NCBI GenBank assembly: GCA_021324855.1
Contig: JAJPIG010000022.1
Coordinates: 1-64,000, forward strand
Origin: Pseudomonadota bacterium
GTDB taxonomy: Bacteria; Desulfobacterota; Binatia; Binatales; Binataceae
Length of the DNA stretch: 64,000 nucleotides
Direction: 5' to 3'
Shown: piece after piece, positions 54,949 through 63,431 of the stretch
Layout: each line of letters starts with the position of its first letter
Position numbering within the stretch: the first letter of the stretch is position 1
The notes under the pieces: model-generated
Databases searched by the model: none
The model's input: only the letters and a program-made list of their open reading frames with translations
Told to the model about the DNA's origin: nothing
Position numbers and translations under genes: made by a program

Positions 54949-57045
54949 TCAGACGAACAGGTGAAGGTTCTTGTAAGGATCGCACCAGGCGCGCTGGCCC
55001 GGATTCACCACCACCGTCGTGATCGGCGTCCAGATGACCGCCGGGCCGTGCACTTCATTGCCGGGCGCGAGCTTCTCGAAGTCGTAGCAATTGGCGCGCG
55101 TGAGTCCGCGCAGCTCGCCGAAGTAGACCTCGCGCGTCTCGACCATCGCCGCGGCCGGATCGGAACCGCGCTCGGCTTCGGGCTTAAGCTCGGGCTTGCG
55201 CAGCAATCCAACCCCGCGCAGCCGGAAGTTGACCATCTCGATGCCGGCCTCCTTGTAACCGGAGCCGGCCCCGAAACGTTCCTCGTAGAGCTTCTCAAAC
55301 GCCGCGATTACGTCGGCCAGTTCACGCTCGCCGAGTTTACCCGCGCTCGCGACCGGAGCGGTCACGACGTGCACCTGGCGCCGAAAACGAAGATCGATTG
55401 CGCGGCTGATCACGATATCGCCGGCGGCGAAGCCCTCCGCGGTGAGCTTGCCGAGCACGCGTTCGGCAAGCTGATCGAAAATCGCGTTGACCTGCGCAGG
55501 ATCGGCCGGCACGCGCAAGGGACGCGTAAGCTGCTCCTCGTGAGTGACATCCGACATCATCAGGCCGAACGCGCCGTGGACCGACGCCGAGTGCGGCACG
55601 ATAACGCGGCTCACCCCGAGCTGGCGCGCGAATGCCATCACGTGCATCCCGGCGGTGCCGCCGTACGAGAACATCACGTAAGATCGCGGATCGAGGCCGC
55701 GCTCGATCGTAAGCTTGTGCAGGAGATCGTAGATGATGCTGTTGGTGAGGCGATAGACCTCGCCCGCCGCCTGCATTACGTCCATCCCGAGCGGCTCGGC
55801 GATCTTCGCGCGGAACACCTCGAGCGCCTTGGCGCGATTCAGCTTCGCGCGGCCGTCGAGGAAGAAGCGATCATCGAGATAACCGAGGATCAGATCGACG
55901 TCGGTGACGGTCGGCTCGACGCCGCCGAAATCGTAGCAAATCGGACCGGGATAGGCGCCGGCGCTCCGCGGGCCGATCCGCGGCGTATGAGTGTACGGAT
56001 CGAGCGAGATTTCGCTGCCGCCAGCGACGCCGATGCTCGCGACGTTCATCTTCGGCAGCGCGTAGTGATAATGCAGGATCATCGGCTCGCGCTCGTAATC
56101 GATCATGCCGTCGCTGACCACGCCGGCCTTGAAGGTCGTGCCGCCCATGTCGACGCCGACGATGTTACGAAAGCCGATGATCTCGCCGAGCGCCTTGCTG
56201 CCGACCAGTCCGCTTACGGGTCCGGATTCGATCAGCCCCACCGGCCGGCTCGCCGCCTCGCGCGCGCCGAGCAATCCGCCGTAGGCCTGCATCACCAGCA
56301 ACGAGCCATCGAAGCGCTGATCGCTGAGCTTCTGCTGCAGGCGGTTCAGGTAATTCGAGATCGCAGGACCGAGCCGCGCGTTCAGCACGACGGTCTGCGT
56401 CCGCTCGAACTCGCCCATAATCGGCGCGATCTCGGACGAAACCGTGCAGAACATCTCGGGATACAGCTCTCGGATGACGCGCTGCGCGGCGAGTTCGTTG
56501 TCGGGCTTCACGAACGACCAGAGAAACGATACGCCGATCGCTTCGGCGCCGTTCTCGGCAAGATGCTGCACGGCGCGCTCGATTTCGCGCGGGTCGGGAG
56601 CCGCGAGCGTCTCACCGTTGGCGTCGACGCGTTCGCGGATGCCGACGATCATCTCGCGCGGCGTCAGCATCGGCGGCCGCGCGACGTTGACAATGTCCTT
56701 CATCTCGTCTTCGGTGCGCCCCGACCATTCGGCGTACCCGCCCCGCATGAGGAACAGCGTATCCTCGAACCCGCGCGTGACGAGCACGCCCGCCTTCACC
56801 ATCTTGTCGTCGACGATCGCATTCTCGGCCATCGTCGTACCGTGCAAAAATAACCGGGTCTGTTTGAGCAGCTCGCCGCGATCGATGCCGAGTTTCTGCG
56901 CGGCGAATTCGAGCGCGTTCAGAATGCCGCCGGAGAAATCGCCGGGTGTCGAGAACGCCTTGGCCACCGTGATCCGGCCCTGCTTATCCATCACCACGCA
57001 GTCAGTGCAGGTACCGCCGATGTCAACGCCGATTACGTATTGCAT
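54949..57045 (-). CDS. Hydantoinase A/acetone carboxylase beta-type subunit
   Basis: This is a 698-aa HyuA-type protein. The ASKHA ATPase phosphate loops are visible: VIGVDIGGTCTDCVV at the N-terminus and VGVDMGGTTFKAGVV near residue 300. The FLHGTTMAENAIV segment and YGGTAGMHVMAFARQLG are family landmarks. It phosphorylates the substrate (enolate or carbonyl) and works with the following HyuB-type subunit, 13 bp downstream. I start at 57045, where GAAAGAGCG precedes the ATG; an in-frame codon 18 bases up is less likely. The pair may be an acetone or acetophenone-type carboxylase, given the zinc ribbon on its partner, or an N-methylhydantoinase. Confidence 0.85.
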   Translation of the reverse strand: MQYVIGVDIGGTCTDCVVMDKQGRITVAKAFSTPGDFSGGILNALEFAAQKLGIDRGELLKQTRLFLHGTTMAENAIVDDKMVKAGVLVTRGFEDTLFLMRGGYAEWSGRTEDEMKDIVNVARPPMLTPREMIVGIRERVDANGETLAAPDPREIERAVQHLAENGAEAIGVSFLWSFVKPDNELAAQRVIRELYPEMFCTVSSEIAPIMGEFERTQTVVLNARLGPAISNYLNRLQQKLSDQRFDGSLLVMQAYGGLLGAREAASRPVGLIESGPVSGLVGSKALGEIIGFRNIVGVDMGGTTFKAGVVSDGMIDYEREPMILHYHYALPKMNVASIGVAGGSEISLDPYTHTPRIGPRSAGAYPGPICYDFGGVEPTVTDVDLILGYLDDRFFLDGRAKLNRAKALEVFRAKIAEPLGMDVMQAAGEVYRLTNSIIYDLLHKLTIERGLDPRSYVMFSYGGTAGMHVMAFARQLGVSRVIVPHSASVHGAFGLMMSDVTHEEQLTRPLRVPADPAQVNAIFDQLAERVLGKLTAEGFAAGDIVISRAIDLRFRRQVHVVTAPVASAGKLGERELADVIAAFEKLYEERFGAGSGYKEAGIEMVNFRLRGVGLLRKPELKPEAERGSDPAAAMVETREVYFGELRGLTRANCYDFEKLAPGNEVHGPAVIWTPITTVVVNPGQRAWCDPYKNLHLFV

Positions 57046-57233
57046 GATCGCTCTTTCACGCACTCAGGTCCTTTAGCGTCCGATGCTTGGTGATTTTCGC
57101 CTCGCGACTTGTGATCCCGATCCAACGTCAACATTCGACGCGAGCTGAAGGTAGCGCTATTTTGCGCCGCTCCCGGCGAAAGTCAAACCAGAATGCCTTC
57201 GGGTTTCACTGGAAAGGCGTCGCAGGAAAATGA

Positions 57234-57674
57234 ATGATCGTCGCGCAAGCCATGGCCTCCGAAGGCTCAGAATTGATCTGCACCGGCTTCGTGGTTTCCG
57301 GCCGCGGCGAGGGCCGTTTGTTCACGACTTTGGATTGGGTGCGCAAGCAGTTCGTTGCGAAGTTCGGATTTGAGCCAATCGCCGGCACGTTCAACATCAA
57401 GATCGGTGCGGAAAGCGAAGCATCGCTCGCTGCCTTGAAACAACATCGCGGCATCGCGATCGAGCCGCCGAATCCCGAGTTCTGCGCCGCCAAATGTTTC
57501 CGCGCGCGCATCGGTTCGATCGAGGGCGCGCTCGTGATCCCGGAAATCCGGGAGTACCCGCGCAATATCCTGGAAATAATGGCTCCAGTAAATCTGCGCG
57601 CAGCGCTCGGCGTTCGCGATGGCGATCGCGTCGAAGTCAGTCTCACTCCGTCGGGCGGCGGCTCCGACCCTTGA
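57234..57674 (+). CDS. CTP-dependent riboflavin kinase (archaeal RibK/DUF120 type)
   Basis: This 146-aa single-domain barrel protein matches archaeal riboflavin kinases, which make FMN from riboflavin using CTP. Landmarks are the GEG loop (GRGEGRLFTTLDWVRKQF, about residues 23-40) and GTFN at 51-54, whose Thr and Asn equivalents bind Mg-nucleotide in the archaeal enzyme. LEIMAPVNLR and GVRDGDRVEV close the barrel. The family is mainly archaeal, so a bacterial copy is unusual. It lies 31 bp before an LLM-class flavin enzyme gene on the same strand, so it may supply FMN for it. The start at 57234 follows AGGA; an ATG at 57252 is the alternative. Confidence 0.82.
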   Translation: MIVAQAMASEGSELICTGFVVSGRGEGRLFTTLDWVRKQFVAKFGFEPIAGTFNIKIGAESEASLAALKQHRGIAIEPPNPEFCAAKCFRARIGSIEGALVIPEIREYPRNILEIMAPVNLRAALGVRDGDRVEVSLTPSGGGSDP

Positions 57675-57705
57675 CTGGATGCGCGGCTGCCGCAAGGATG
57701 CGCCG

Positions 57706-58755
57706 ATGGACGTAGGGCTTTTTTCTGAACTCCAATGTCCGCGCGAAAAGCCGGTCGCTGAGGCCTATCGCGAGATCGTCGCGGAGGGCGAACTGGCCGA
57801 TCGGCTTGGCTTCCGGTCGCTATGGCTCGCGGAGCTCCATTTCACGCGCGACTTCTCAGTGATGCCGGCGCCGCAACTGATCGCCGCGGCGATCGCGGCC
57901 CGCACCCGCCGACTGCGCCTCGGGATCGGCGTCTACATCCTGCCGGTTCACCATCCGCTGCGTCTCGCGGAGGAGTGCGCCGCACTCGATATTCTGAGCG
58001 GCGGACGATTCGACTTCGGCGCCGGCCGCGGCCATCCTTTTACGCGCGTTTACGAAGGCTTCGGTGTCGCCGACAACGAGAGCCGCGAACGCTTCGACGA
58101 ATGCCTCACGATCGTGCGCCGCGCCTGGACCGAGCCCAGCATCACGTTCAAAGGCAAATTCTTTTCATTCGACGATATCGAGGTGCTGCCCAAGCCCGTC
58201 CAGCAGCCGCATCCTCCGATTTATGTCGGCGCGGTCAGCCCGCCCTCGTTCCTGAGCGCCGGCGAGAACGGGTTCAACATCATGTGTCCCGCGCAGGTCA
58301 CGCCGATCCCGGTGCTGAAAGAGATGCTCACGAGCTTCCGCGAGCGCGCGCGCAAGCTTCCATCGCGTCCACGCACGTCACTGCTCCTGCCCGTGTTCGT
58401 CGCGAAAACCCGTGAACAGGCCGAAGGCATCCCACGCGACAGCATCATGTCGTATTACGAAGTCACCGGCCGGCTCATGGCGCAGCTCTTTCAACGCAAG
58501 GGGCTGCCGGAACAGTTCAAGGCCTACGACCAGGTGGGCGGCGTCATGAAGGACCTTACCTACGAGAAAGTGCTCCGTGAATTTGCGGTCCTCGGCGAGC
58601 CGGCTGCGGTGCGCGACCGGTTGTTATATCTCCGCGATGAACTCAAACTCGATGAAGTGCTCGCCTGGATGAACATCGGCGGGCTCGATCACGAGCAGGT
58701 CTCCGCCTCGATGAAGTTGATGGCGGACGAGGTGCTGCCGCACCTCAACCGCTGA
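57706..58755 (+). CDS. LLM-class flavin-dependent oxidoreductase
   Basis: This 349-aa luciferase-like TIM-barrel protein has a start (MDVGLFSELQCPREKPVAEA) and an N-terminal ADRLGFRSLWLAELHF typical of the long LLM group. The flavin-phosphate region reads ECAALDILSGGRFDFGAGRG, and QQPHPPIYVGAVSP is the conserved core segment. I use the ATG at 57706, which is 12 bases after AAGGA; an in-frame ATG at 57679 is also possible. It is downstream of the riboflavin kinase gene and convergent with a Rieske gene, with an 11-bp overlap of the two stops. A monooxygenase acting on a hydrocarbon or aromatic substrate is likely; the substrate is unknown. Confidence 0.82.
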   Translation: MDVGLFSELQCPREKPVAEAYREIVAEGELADRLGFRSLWLAELHFTRDFSVMPAPQLIAAAIAARTRRLRLGIGVYILPVHHPLRLAEECAALDILSGGRFDFGAGRGHPFTRVYEGFGVADNESRERFDECLTIVRRAWTEPSITFKGKFFSFDDIEVLPKPVQQPHPPIYVGAVSPPSFLSAGENGFNIMCPAQVTPIPVLKEMLTSFRERARKLPSRPRTSLLLPVFVAKTREQAEGIPRDSIMSYYEVTGRLMAQLFQRKGLPEQFKAYDQVGGVMKDLTYEKVLREFAVLGEPAAVRDRLLYLRDELKLDEVLAWMNIGGLDHEQVSASMKLMADEVLPHLNR

Positions 58756-60112
58756 CGATGGAATGGCCGGCGCGCCGGCTGCGCGACGGCATGCGTGCGG
58801 CGCTCGAGGATCGGCGGGTCCGGCGTCGATCGCCGTTGGTAATCTGGCGATGCCATCGGCGCCAGAACGCGCGCATCGTTTCCTCATCGGTCACCAGGGC
58901 GGGACGGCCCATCCCGCGTGAGAACTGACACCAGGACACTTCCTTAGTGGCGCGAAACCCGCGCTGACACGATTCCATCGCCTCGACGTCGTCGACTGTT
59001 CCGAGACCGCCCGGACCGAGAAAGCTGACGAGGTTGTCATGGCGGTACCGGCGCCAGCCAGCCGCCTCACCGCGCGGCCCGAAGGTCCAGACCGTAACGT
59101 CCATCTGATCGGGAGCCGTCGGCCAGCAAATCCGCAACGCCGTTCCCCAGATGTCGAGGATCATCAGGTTCGGATAGATGACCAGGTTGCGGTCGAGCCG
59201 CGCCATTCGGCTCGCGCGTTCGACGCCGAAGCGTTCGACCAGGCGACCGTACAACGCGTCCAGCTCGCGCTTGACCGCTTCGCCCAGCCGCGGTTCCCAT
59301 CGCGCGATCGGCCGGCTCCCCGGCAGCGGCCGCTCCATCACTGAATGGCCGTTGCCAAGATCATAGGCGCGCCCGATCAGGCCCGGGCCGGCGATGCCAT
59401 TTACCTGCTCCAGGTACTTTAGATAAGTGCTGTGCAGCGGCGCGACATGGTAGTCGTCGATGGTGTTTTCGACCTGCATCTTCCAGTTCGCGCGAACCGA
59501 GTACTGATGCTCGCCGCCCACCACCTCGATGCCCGTCTCCGAAAGGTCGAGGATGAGATCGAGATATTCGCGCGCGCCGGCCAGGTAATCAGCGAAGTCT
59601 TCGATCGCCGGGTCGAAGCTCGCGAATATCAGCCCCCGGTAGTTGACGGTTCGCGGCGGTGGCCGGAGCGCAAAGTCCTCTTTGCGAAAGCCGGGTGCAT
59701 AACCGGCCGCGTCCGGGACGCCGATCAGATCGCCGGCGTTGTTATAGGTCCACGCGTGATAGAAGCATTGGAAGCTGCGCGCGTTTCCCGACGCCTCGCG
59801 GCACACCTGGGCTCCGCGATGGGTGCAGCTATTGATTAGAACGCGAACCGTGCCCGCGGTATCGCGACAGAGAAGCAGCGGTCGCCCGGCGACGTCGCGA
59901 GTGCGGAAATCGCCCGGCTGTGAAACCTCTGACTCGTGGCCGACGTAGAGCCATGAATGATTGAAAATTCGCTCCCGTTCGAGATCGAAAATTTCGCGCG
60001 ATACATAAGCGTCGCGATGTACGCGGAAGGTGCAACTCCGCGTGTCTTCGACCACCAGTTCCTTCAGCCGGGAGCTTTCCATCTCCGGATGGCCGCGCGT
60101 CTTAATTCTCAT
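58745..60112 (-). CDS. Rieske non-haem iron oxygenase, alpha-subunit type
   Basis: This is a 455-aa ring-hydroxylating oxygenase. The Rieske site is C96/H98 (CTHRG) and C116/H119 (CFYHA). The catalytic iron ligands D219, H222 and H227 are in DDYHVAPLH. It is not closely similar to the Rieske protein at 18665-19897; the region between the two sites and the C-terminus differ. The last 25 residues are Arg/Ser-rich and look like readthrough past the usual end. Its start shares ATGA with the LLM gene upstream, so the two are co-translated. No ferredoxin, reductase or beta-subunit is present, so it probably borrows electron carriers. Confidence 0.85.
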   Translation of the reverse strand: MRIKTRGHPEMESSRLKELVVEDTRSCTFRVHRDAYVSREIFDLERERIFNHSWLYVGHESEVSQPGDFRTRDVAGRPLLLCRDTAGTVRVLINSCTHRGAQVCREASGNARSFQCFYHAWTYNNAGDLIGVPDAAGYAPGFRKEDFALRPPPRTVNYRGLIFASFDPAIEDFADYLAGAREYLDLILDLSETGIEVVGGEHQYSVRANWKMQVENTIDDYHVAPLHSTYLKYLEQVNGIAGPGLIGRAYDLGNGHSVMERPLPGSRPIARWEPRLGEAVKRELDALYGRLVERFGVERASRMARLDRNLVIYPNLMILDIWGTALRICWPTAPDQMDVTVWTFGPRGEAAGWRRYRHDNLVSFLGPGGLGTVDDVEAMESCQRGFRATKEVSWCQFSRGMGRPALVTDEETMRAFWRRWHRQITNGDRRRTRRSSSAARMPSRSRRAGHSIVSG

Positions 60113-61227
60113 CCCGCTGACGCGCCAAACGCCGCCGCGTCGGCGGAGTCGGCGCTCGGCAGCGGTGGCAGCCGCTTCACCTCGGGCATCACCTCGGCGG
60201 CGAACAACCGCATGCTGCGTTCGGCATCATCGTATGGCATCCCGGCGTAGCTGAACACCGCGTTGAAGTGATCGGCGTGCACGCGCCGGCGGATGTCGTC
60301 GATCTTCTCGATGCACTGCGCGGGCGTGCCCCAGACCTGCAGGCCGACGAAATACTCCGCGGCGGCATCGCCACCCGACTTCGCCAGATGCTTCGAGATC
60401 TCGCGGTAGAATTCGTAGCCCTTCGCTTTCCCGAAATGCTCCGCCGTCATCTCGTAATGACGCAGCGCCGTATGCCAATACCCGCCGATGTAGCGCATCG
60501 CCATCTCGTGCGCGCGGTCCGCGTTCTCGTCGCAGAAGACCCATCCCGAAGCGATCGTCGGCGGCGGCTCGGCTGCGTTCGCATCCCGATAGATCGCGCG
60601 ATATTCGCCGAGCTCCTTCGCGACCGCCTCCCACGGCTTCTGCGGGATGATCAGAATCCCGATGCCGAGCTTCGCCATGATGCGCGAGGATTCGGGCGAA
60701 ACCGCCGCGGCGTAGGTGCGGCCCTTGAACGACTTGAGCGGCTTCGGCCGGATGTCGCGGCGGGGTTGCTGGATATGGCGGCCGTCGAACTCGATGAAGC
60801 CCTGCTCGAGGCCTTCGAGAACCATGGTCGCATATTCGATGAAGCGCTCGCGTGACTCGTCCAGCGAGAGGCGAAAGCCCTCGAACTCGAGCCGCGCGAG
60901 GCCGCGGCCGAGGCCGAGAATCACGCGCCCGTTGGAATAATGATCGAGCACCGAGACCTGCTCGGCGACGCGGATCGGATCGTGCCACGGCAATACGACC
61001 ACCATCGAGCCGAGCTGGATCCGTTGCGTGCGGCCCGCGTAGTACGAAAGGAACTGCATCACGTCGGGGCACATCGTGTAGTCGTCGAAATGATGCTCGA
61101 CGCTCCAGATCGAATCGAACCCCAGCGGCTCGACCAGGTCGCCCAGCTTGAGCTCGCGGCGATAGACCTCGAAATCGGGGCGCTCGTTGAGCGGGTTCTG
61201 GAATATGATCGCGGTGCCAACCTTCAT
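60109..61227 (-). CDS. LLM-class flavin-dependent oxidoreductase
   Basis: This is a 372-aa luciferase-like protein. The opening TAIIFQNPLNERPDF and LGFDSIWSVEHHFDDYTMCP (about residues 36-55) are typical of the long LLM subgroup with a His-His pair near the flavin. The core has EQVSVLDHYSNGRVILGLGRG. It starts at an ATG preceded by AAGGAG and overlaps the Rieske gene at its end (ATGA). Co-translation of a flavin monooxygenase and a Rieske oxygenase suggests two successive oxidations of one compound. It is divergent from the alpha/beta hydrolase gene, with 136 bp between the starts. Confidence 0.85.
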   Translation of the reverse strand: MKVGTAIIFQNPLNERPDFEVYRRELKLGDLVEPLGFDSIWSVEHHFDDYTMCPDVMQFLSYYAGRTQRIQLGSMVVVLPWHDPIRVAEQVSVLDHYSNGRVILGLGRGLARLEFEGFRLSLDESRERFIEYATMVLEGLEQGFIEFDGRHIQQPRRDIRPKPLKSFKGRTYAAAVSPESSRIMAKLGIGILIIPQKPWEAVAKELGEYRAIYRDANAAEPPPTIASGWVFCDENADRAHEMAMRYIGGYWHTALRHYEMTAEHFGKAKGYEFYREISKHLAKSGGDAAAEYFVGLQVWGTPAQCIEKIDDIRRRVHADHFNAVFSYAGMPYDDAERSMRLFAAEVMPEVKRLPPLPSADSADAAAFGASAG

Positions 61228-61363
61228 GCGGGAAATCTCCTTGATGGGCGCGCGCCGACGCGCAACTCCGACTTATATACCCGCCTGCCATTCCGACCAA
61301 GCGCAAGTTATCGCGGTTTTTGCGGAGGTAGGCGAGTTACTTCGCCGCTATTATGATAACCGC

Positions 61364-62122
61364 ATGCAGAGGCGGATTGAGATCGATCGCAGCGGGATCA
61401 GCGTCATCGAGGACGGCGCCGGTCCGCCGTTGCTCGTGCTGCACGACGAACTGGGCGACGCGCGATGGCGCTCATGGCATGCGGAGCTAGCGCGCGACCG
61501 GCGCATCATTATGCCGCTGCTGCCCGGCTTCGGCGTGTCGCCGCAGATCGAATGGATTTCATCGGTACGCGATCTAGCCTGCCTGGTGGCGCGGATGCTG
61601 CGCGAGATGAAGCTCGATCGCCTCGACTTAATAGGTTTCTCGTTTGGCGGATGGCTCGCGGCCGAGATGGCGGCAAACTCGCCGGCGAGCTTCGGGCGCA
61701 TCATGCTGGTCGCGCCATTCGGAATCAGGCCCCGCGCGGGCGAAATCTGCGACCTCTTTCTGATGTCGACGCCCGAATACATGCGGGCCAGCGTGAAATA
61801 CGAGGCGAGCGCGGCTGAGCTTGCAGACTCGCGAGCGCCGGAACAGATCGAAGAGGCGCGCGTCGAGGCCGGGCGGCTGGCCTGGTCGCCCTACATGCAC
61901 AATCCGAGTCTGCCGCATCTCTTGAAGGGACTGGGAACGCGAATGATGGTGCTGTGGGGCGAGGACGACGCGATCATCCCGCCGGGGACGGCGCAGCAGT
62001 ATCGCGAAATCGGGCCGCAGGTCGAAGTTGCGACCATCGCCGACTGCGGGCATCATCCGGAAGTCGAAACGCCCGAAAAGTTTGTCGCGCTGGCGCGAAA
62101 ATTCCTGACCACGGATCGTTGA
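61364..62122 (+). CDS. Alpha/beta-fold hydrolase
   Basis: This is a 252-aa alpha/beta hydrolase. I use the ATG at 61364 because the in-frame extension upstream runs through a promoter gap and into the divergent gene. The nucleophile elbow is GFSFGGW with Ser at about residue 89. The acid is likely the Asp in LWGEDDAIIPP, and the His is in IADCGHHPEVE. It closely resembles the hydrolase at 8907-9704 in its elbow and C-terminal motifs. It is followed one base later by an LLM gene, mirroring the LLM/hydrolase pair of the hydroquinone operon with the order swapped. Hydrolysis of the LLM product is inferred from the pairing. Confidence 0.85.
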   Translation: MQRRIEIDRSGISVIEDGAGPPLLVLHDELGDARWRSWHAELARDRRIIMPLLPGFGVSPQIEWISSVRDLACLVARMLREMKLDRLDLIGFSFGGWLAAEMAANSPASFGRIMLVAPFGIRPRAGEICDLFLMSTPEYMRASVKYEASAAELADSRAPEQIEEARVEAGRLAWSPYMHNPSLPHLLKGLGTRMMVLWGEDDAIIPPGTAQQYREIGPQVEVATIADCGHHPEVETPEKFVALARKFLTTDR

Positions 62123-62123
62123 T

Positions 62124-63431
62124 ATGCATATCGCCTACTTCAGTGAACGTCCTTACCATCCGCTCGACGAAGAGCTGACGATCGCTGAGGGCATCTGGGG
62201 TATTTCGAACCGCCATTTCGATCCGGCCAACGGCGCGCGCCTCTACAACGAATATCTCGACCAGGCGGTGCGCGCTGAAGAGGCGGGCTACGACGGCATC
62301 GTACTGAACGAACATCACGGGCTCGTCACCTGCATGGGCGCGGTCGCGAATATCGAAGCCGCGATCCTCGCGCGCATCACGCGGCGATGCAAAATCATTC
62401 TGTTGGGCAACCTCCCGACCATCGTGGGCAATCCCCTGCGATTGGCTGAGGAGCTGGCCGAGATCGATCTGATTTCCGGCGGCCGGCTGGTCAGCGGAAT
62501 CGTGCGCGGCGGCGGCACCGAGCAGCTCTCGAATGGCTTCAACCCGGCCTACAATCGCGAGTACTTTCTCGAAGCGCACGATTTCATCATCAAGGCGTGG
62601 ACGACGCCCGGGCCGTTCCGCTACGAGGGCAAGCACCTGCACTATCGGTTCGTCAATCCGTGGGCGCTGCCGCTCCAGAAGCCGCATCCTCCCATCTGGG
62701 TGCCGGGTCTCGTCAGTCCGGAGACGGTGAATTTCTGCGCCGAGCGGCGTTATCCATATGTTGCACTGTCGACTTACCTGGAACCGACGATCGATCTATG
62801 GAACCTCTATTGCGAGACCGCCGCGAAGGCGGGTTACCAGGCCGGGCCCGAGAATTTCGGCTACCTGCAAAAGGTGATCGTCGGCGAGACCGAAACCGAG
62901 GCGCGCGAGCTCGCGATGCTGGAGTTGCAGGGCGGACGCGCGGCGGCATTCGGGGCGATCCGGCCTGAGTTCATGTTCCCGTCGGGCTACAACTCACGCG
63001 ATGCATCGCGACGGATGGGCCGCCAGTTCCGGAATCCGAAGGGCGGACCCGAGCTTTACGTCCCGCGCGGCAAGTTCGACGTGCGCGAGGCCAAGGCAAT
63101 CATCAACCACCCCGAGCAACTCAAGATTCTGGAGGACAGTTATCGAATCATCGTCGGCACGCCGGCGAGCGTGATTCCGAAGATTCGCAAGCTTCTCGAC
63201 GTGCTGCGGCCGGGCGTGTTCATCATCCGGCACAACGACGGTCCGGTCGATCATGCAACCCGGATGCGCACCATCGATCTGATCGGGCGCGAGTTGCTTC
63301 CGGCGCTGAAGGAGATCGGCGAGAAAATGGAATTGCCGAGCCCGTTCGATCGCGCGCCGGGAAGCCGTCCGTTGGCTGGGACTGGCAAATGGCAGAGCGT
63401 CGCGCGCGCCGAAGCGCTCGCCGCACTCTGA
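62124..63431 (+). CDS. LLM-class flavin-dependent monooxygenase
   Basis: This 435-aa luciferase-like protein, the longest of the LLM set, has AYFSERPYHP at the start, EAGYDGIVLNEHHGLVTCMG (about residues 54-73) and LAEIDLISGGRLVSGIVRGG. The NPWALPLQKPHPPIWVPG core is nearly the same as the NPWPRPLQKPHPK segment of the LLM at 7693-8907, so these two belong to one subfamily. Both have an N-E-H-H motif. It is coupled to the alpha/beta hydrolase that ends 1 base before it. The C-terminus is longer by about 30 residues. A role in aromatic or ketone oxidation is inferred. Confidence 0.84.
   Translation: MHIAYFSERPYHPLDEELTIAEGIWGISNRHFDPANGARLYNEYLDQAVRAEEAGYDGIVLNEHHGLVTCMGAVANIEAAILARITRRCKIILLGNLPTIVGNPLRLAEELAEIDLISGGRLVSGIVRGGGTEQLSNGFNPAYNREYFLEAHDFIIKAWTTPGPFRYEGKHLHYRFVNPWALPLQKPHPPIWVPGLVSPETVNFCAERRYPYVALSTYLEPTIDLWNLYCETAAKAGYQAGPENFGYLQKVIVGETETEARELAMLELQGGRAAAFGAIRPEFMFPSGYNSRDASRRMGRQFRNPKGGPELYVPRGKFDVREAKAIINHPEQLKILEDSYRIIVGTPASVIPKIRKLLDVLRPGVFIIRHNDGPVDHATRMRTIDLIGRELLPALKEIGEKMELPSPFDRAPGSRPLAGTGKWQSVARAEALAAL

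Noticed and set aside
52995-55022. 675-aa open frame antisense to the HyuB-type gene, and the 672-aa frame over HyuA (54835-56853)
   Set aside because: Both are mirror frames of strongly conserved genes, with basic low-complexity composition; long antisense frames are expected at this GC content.
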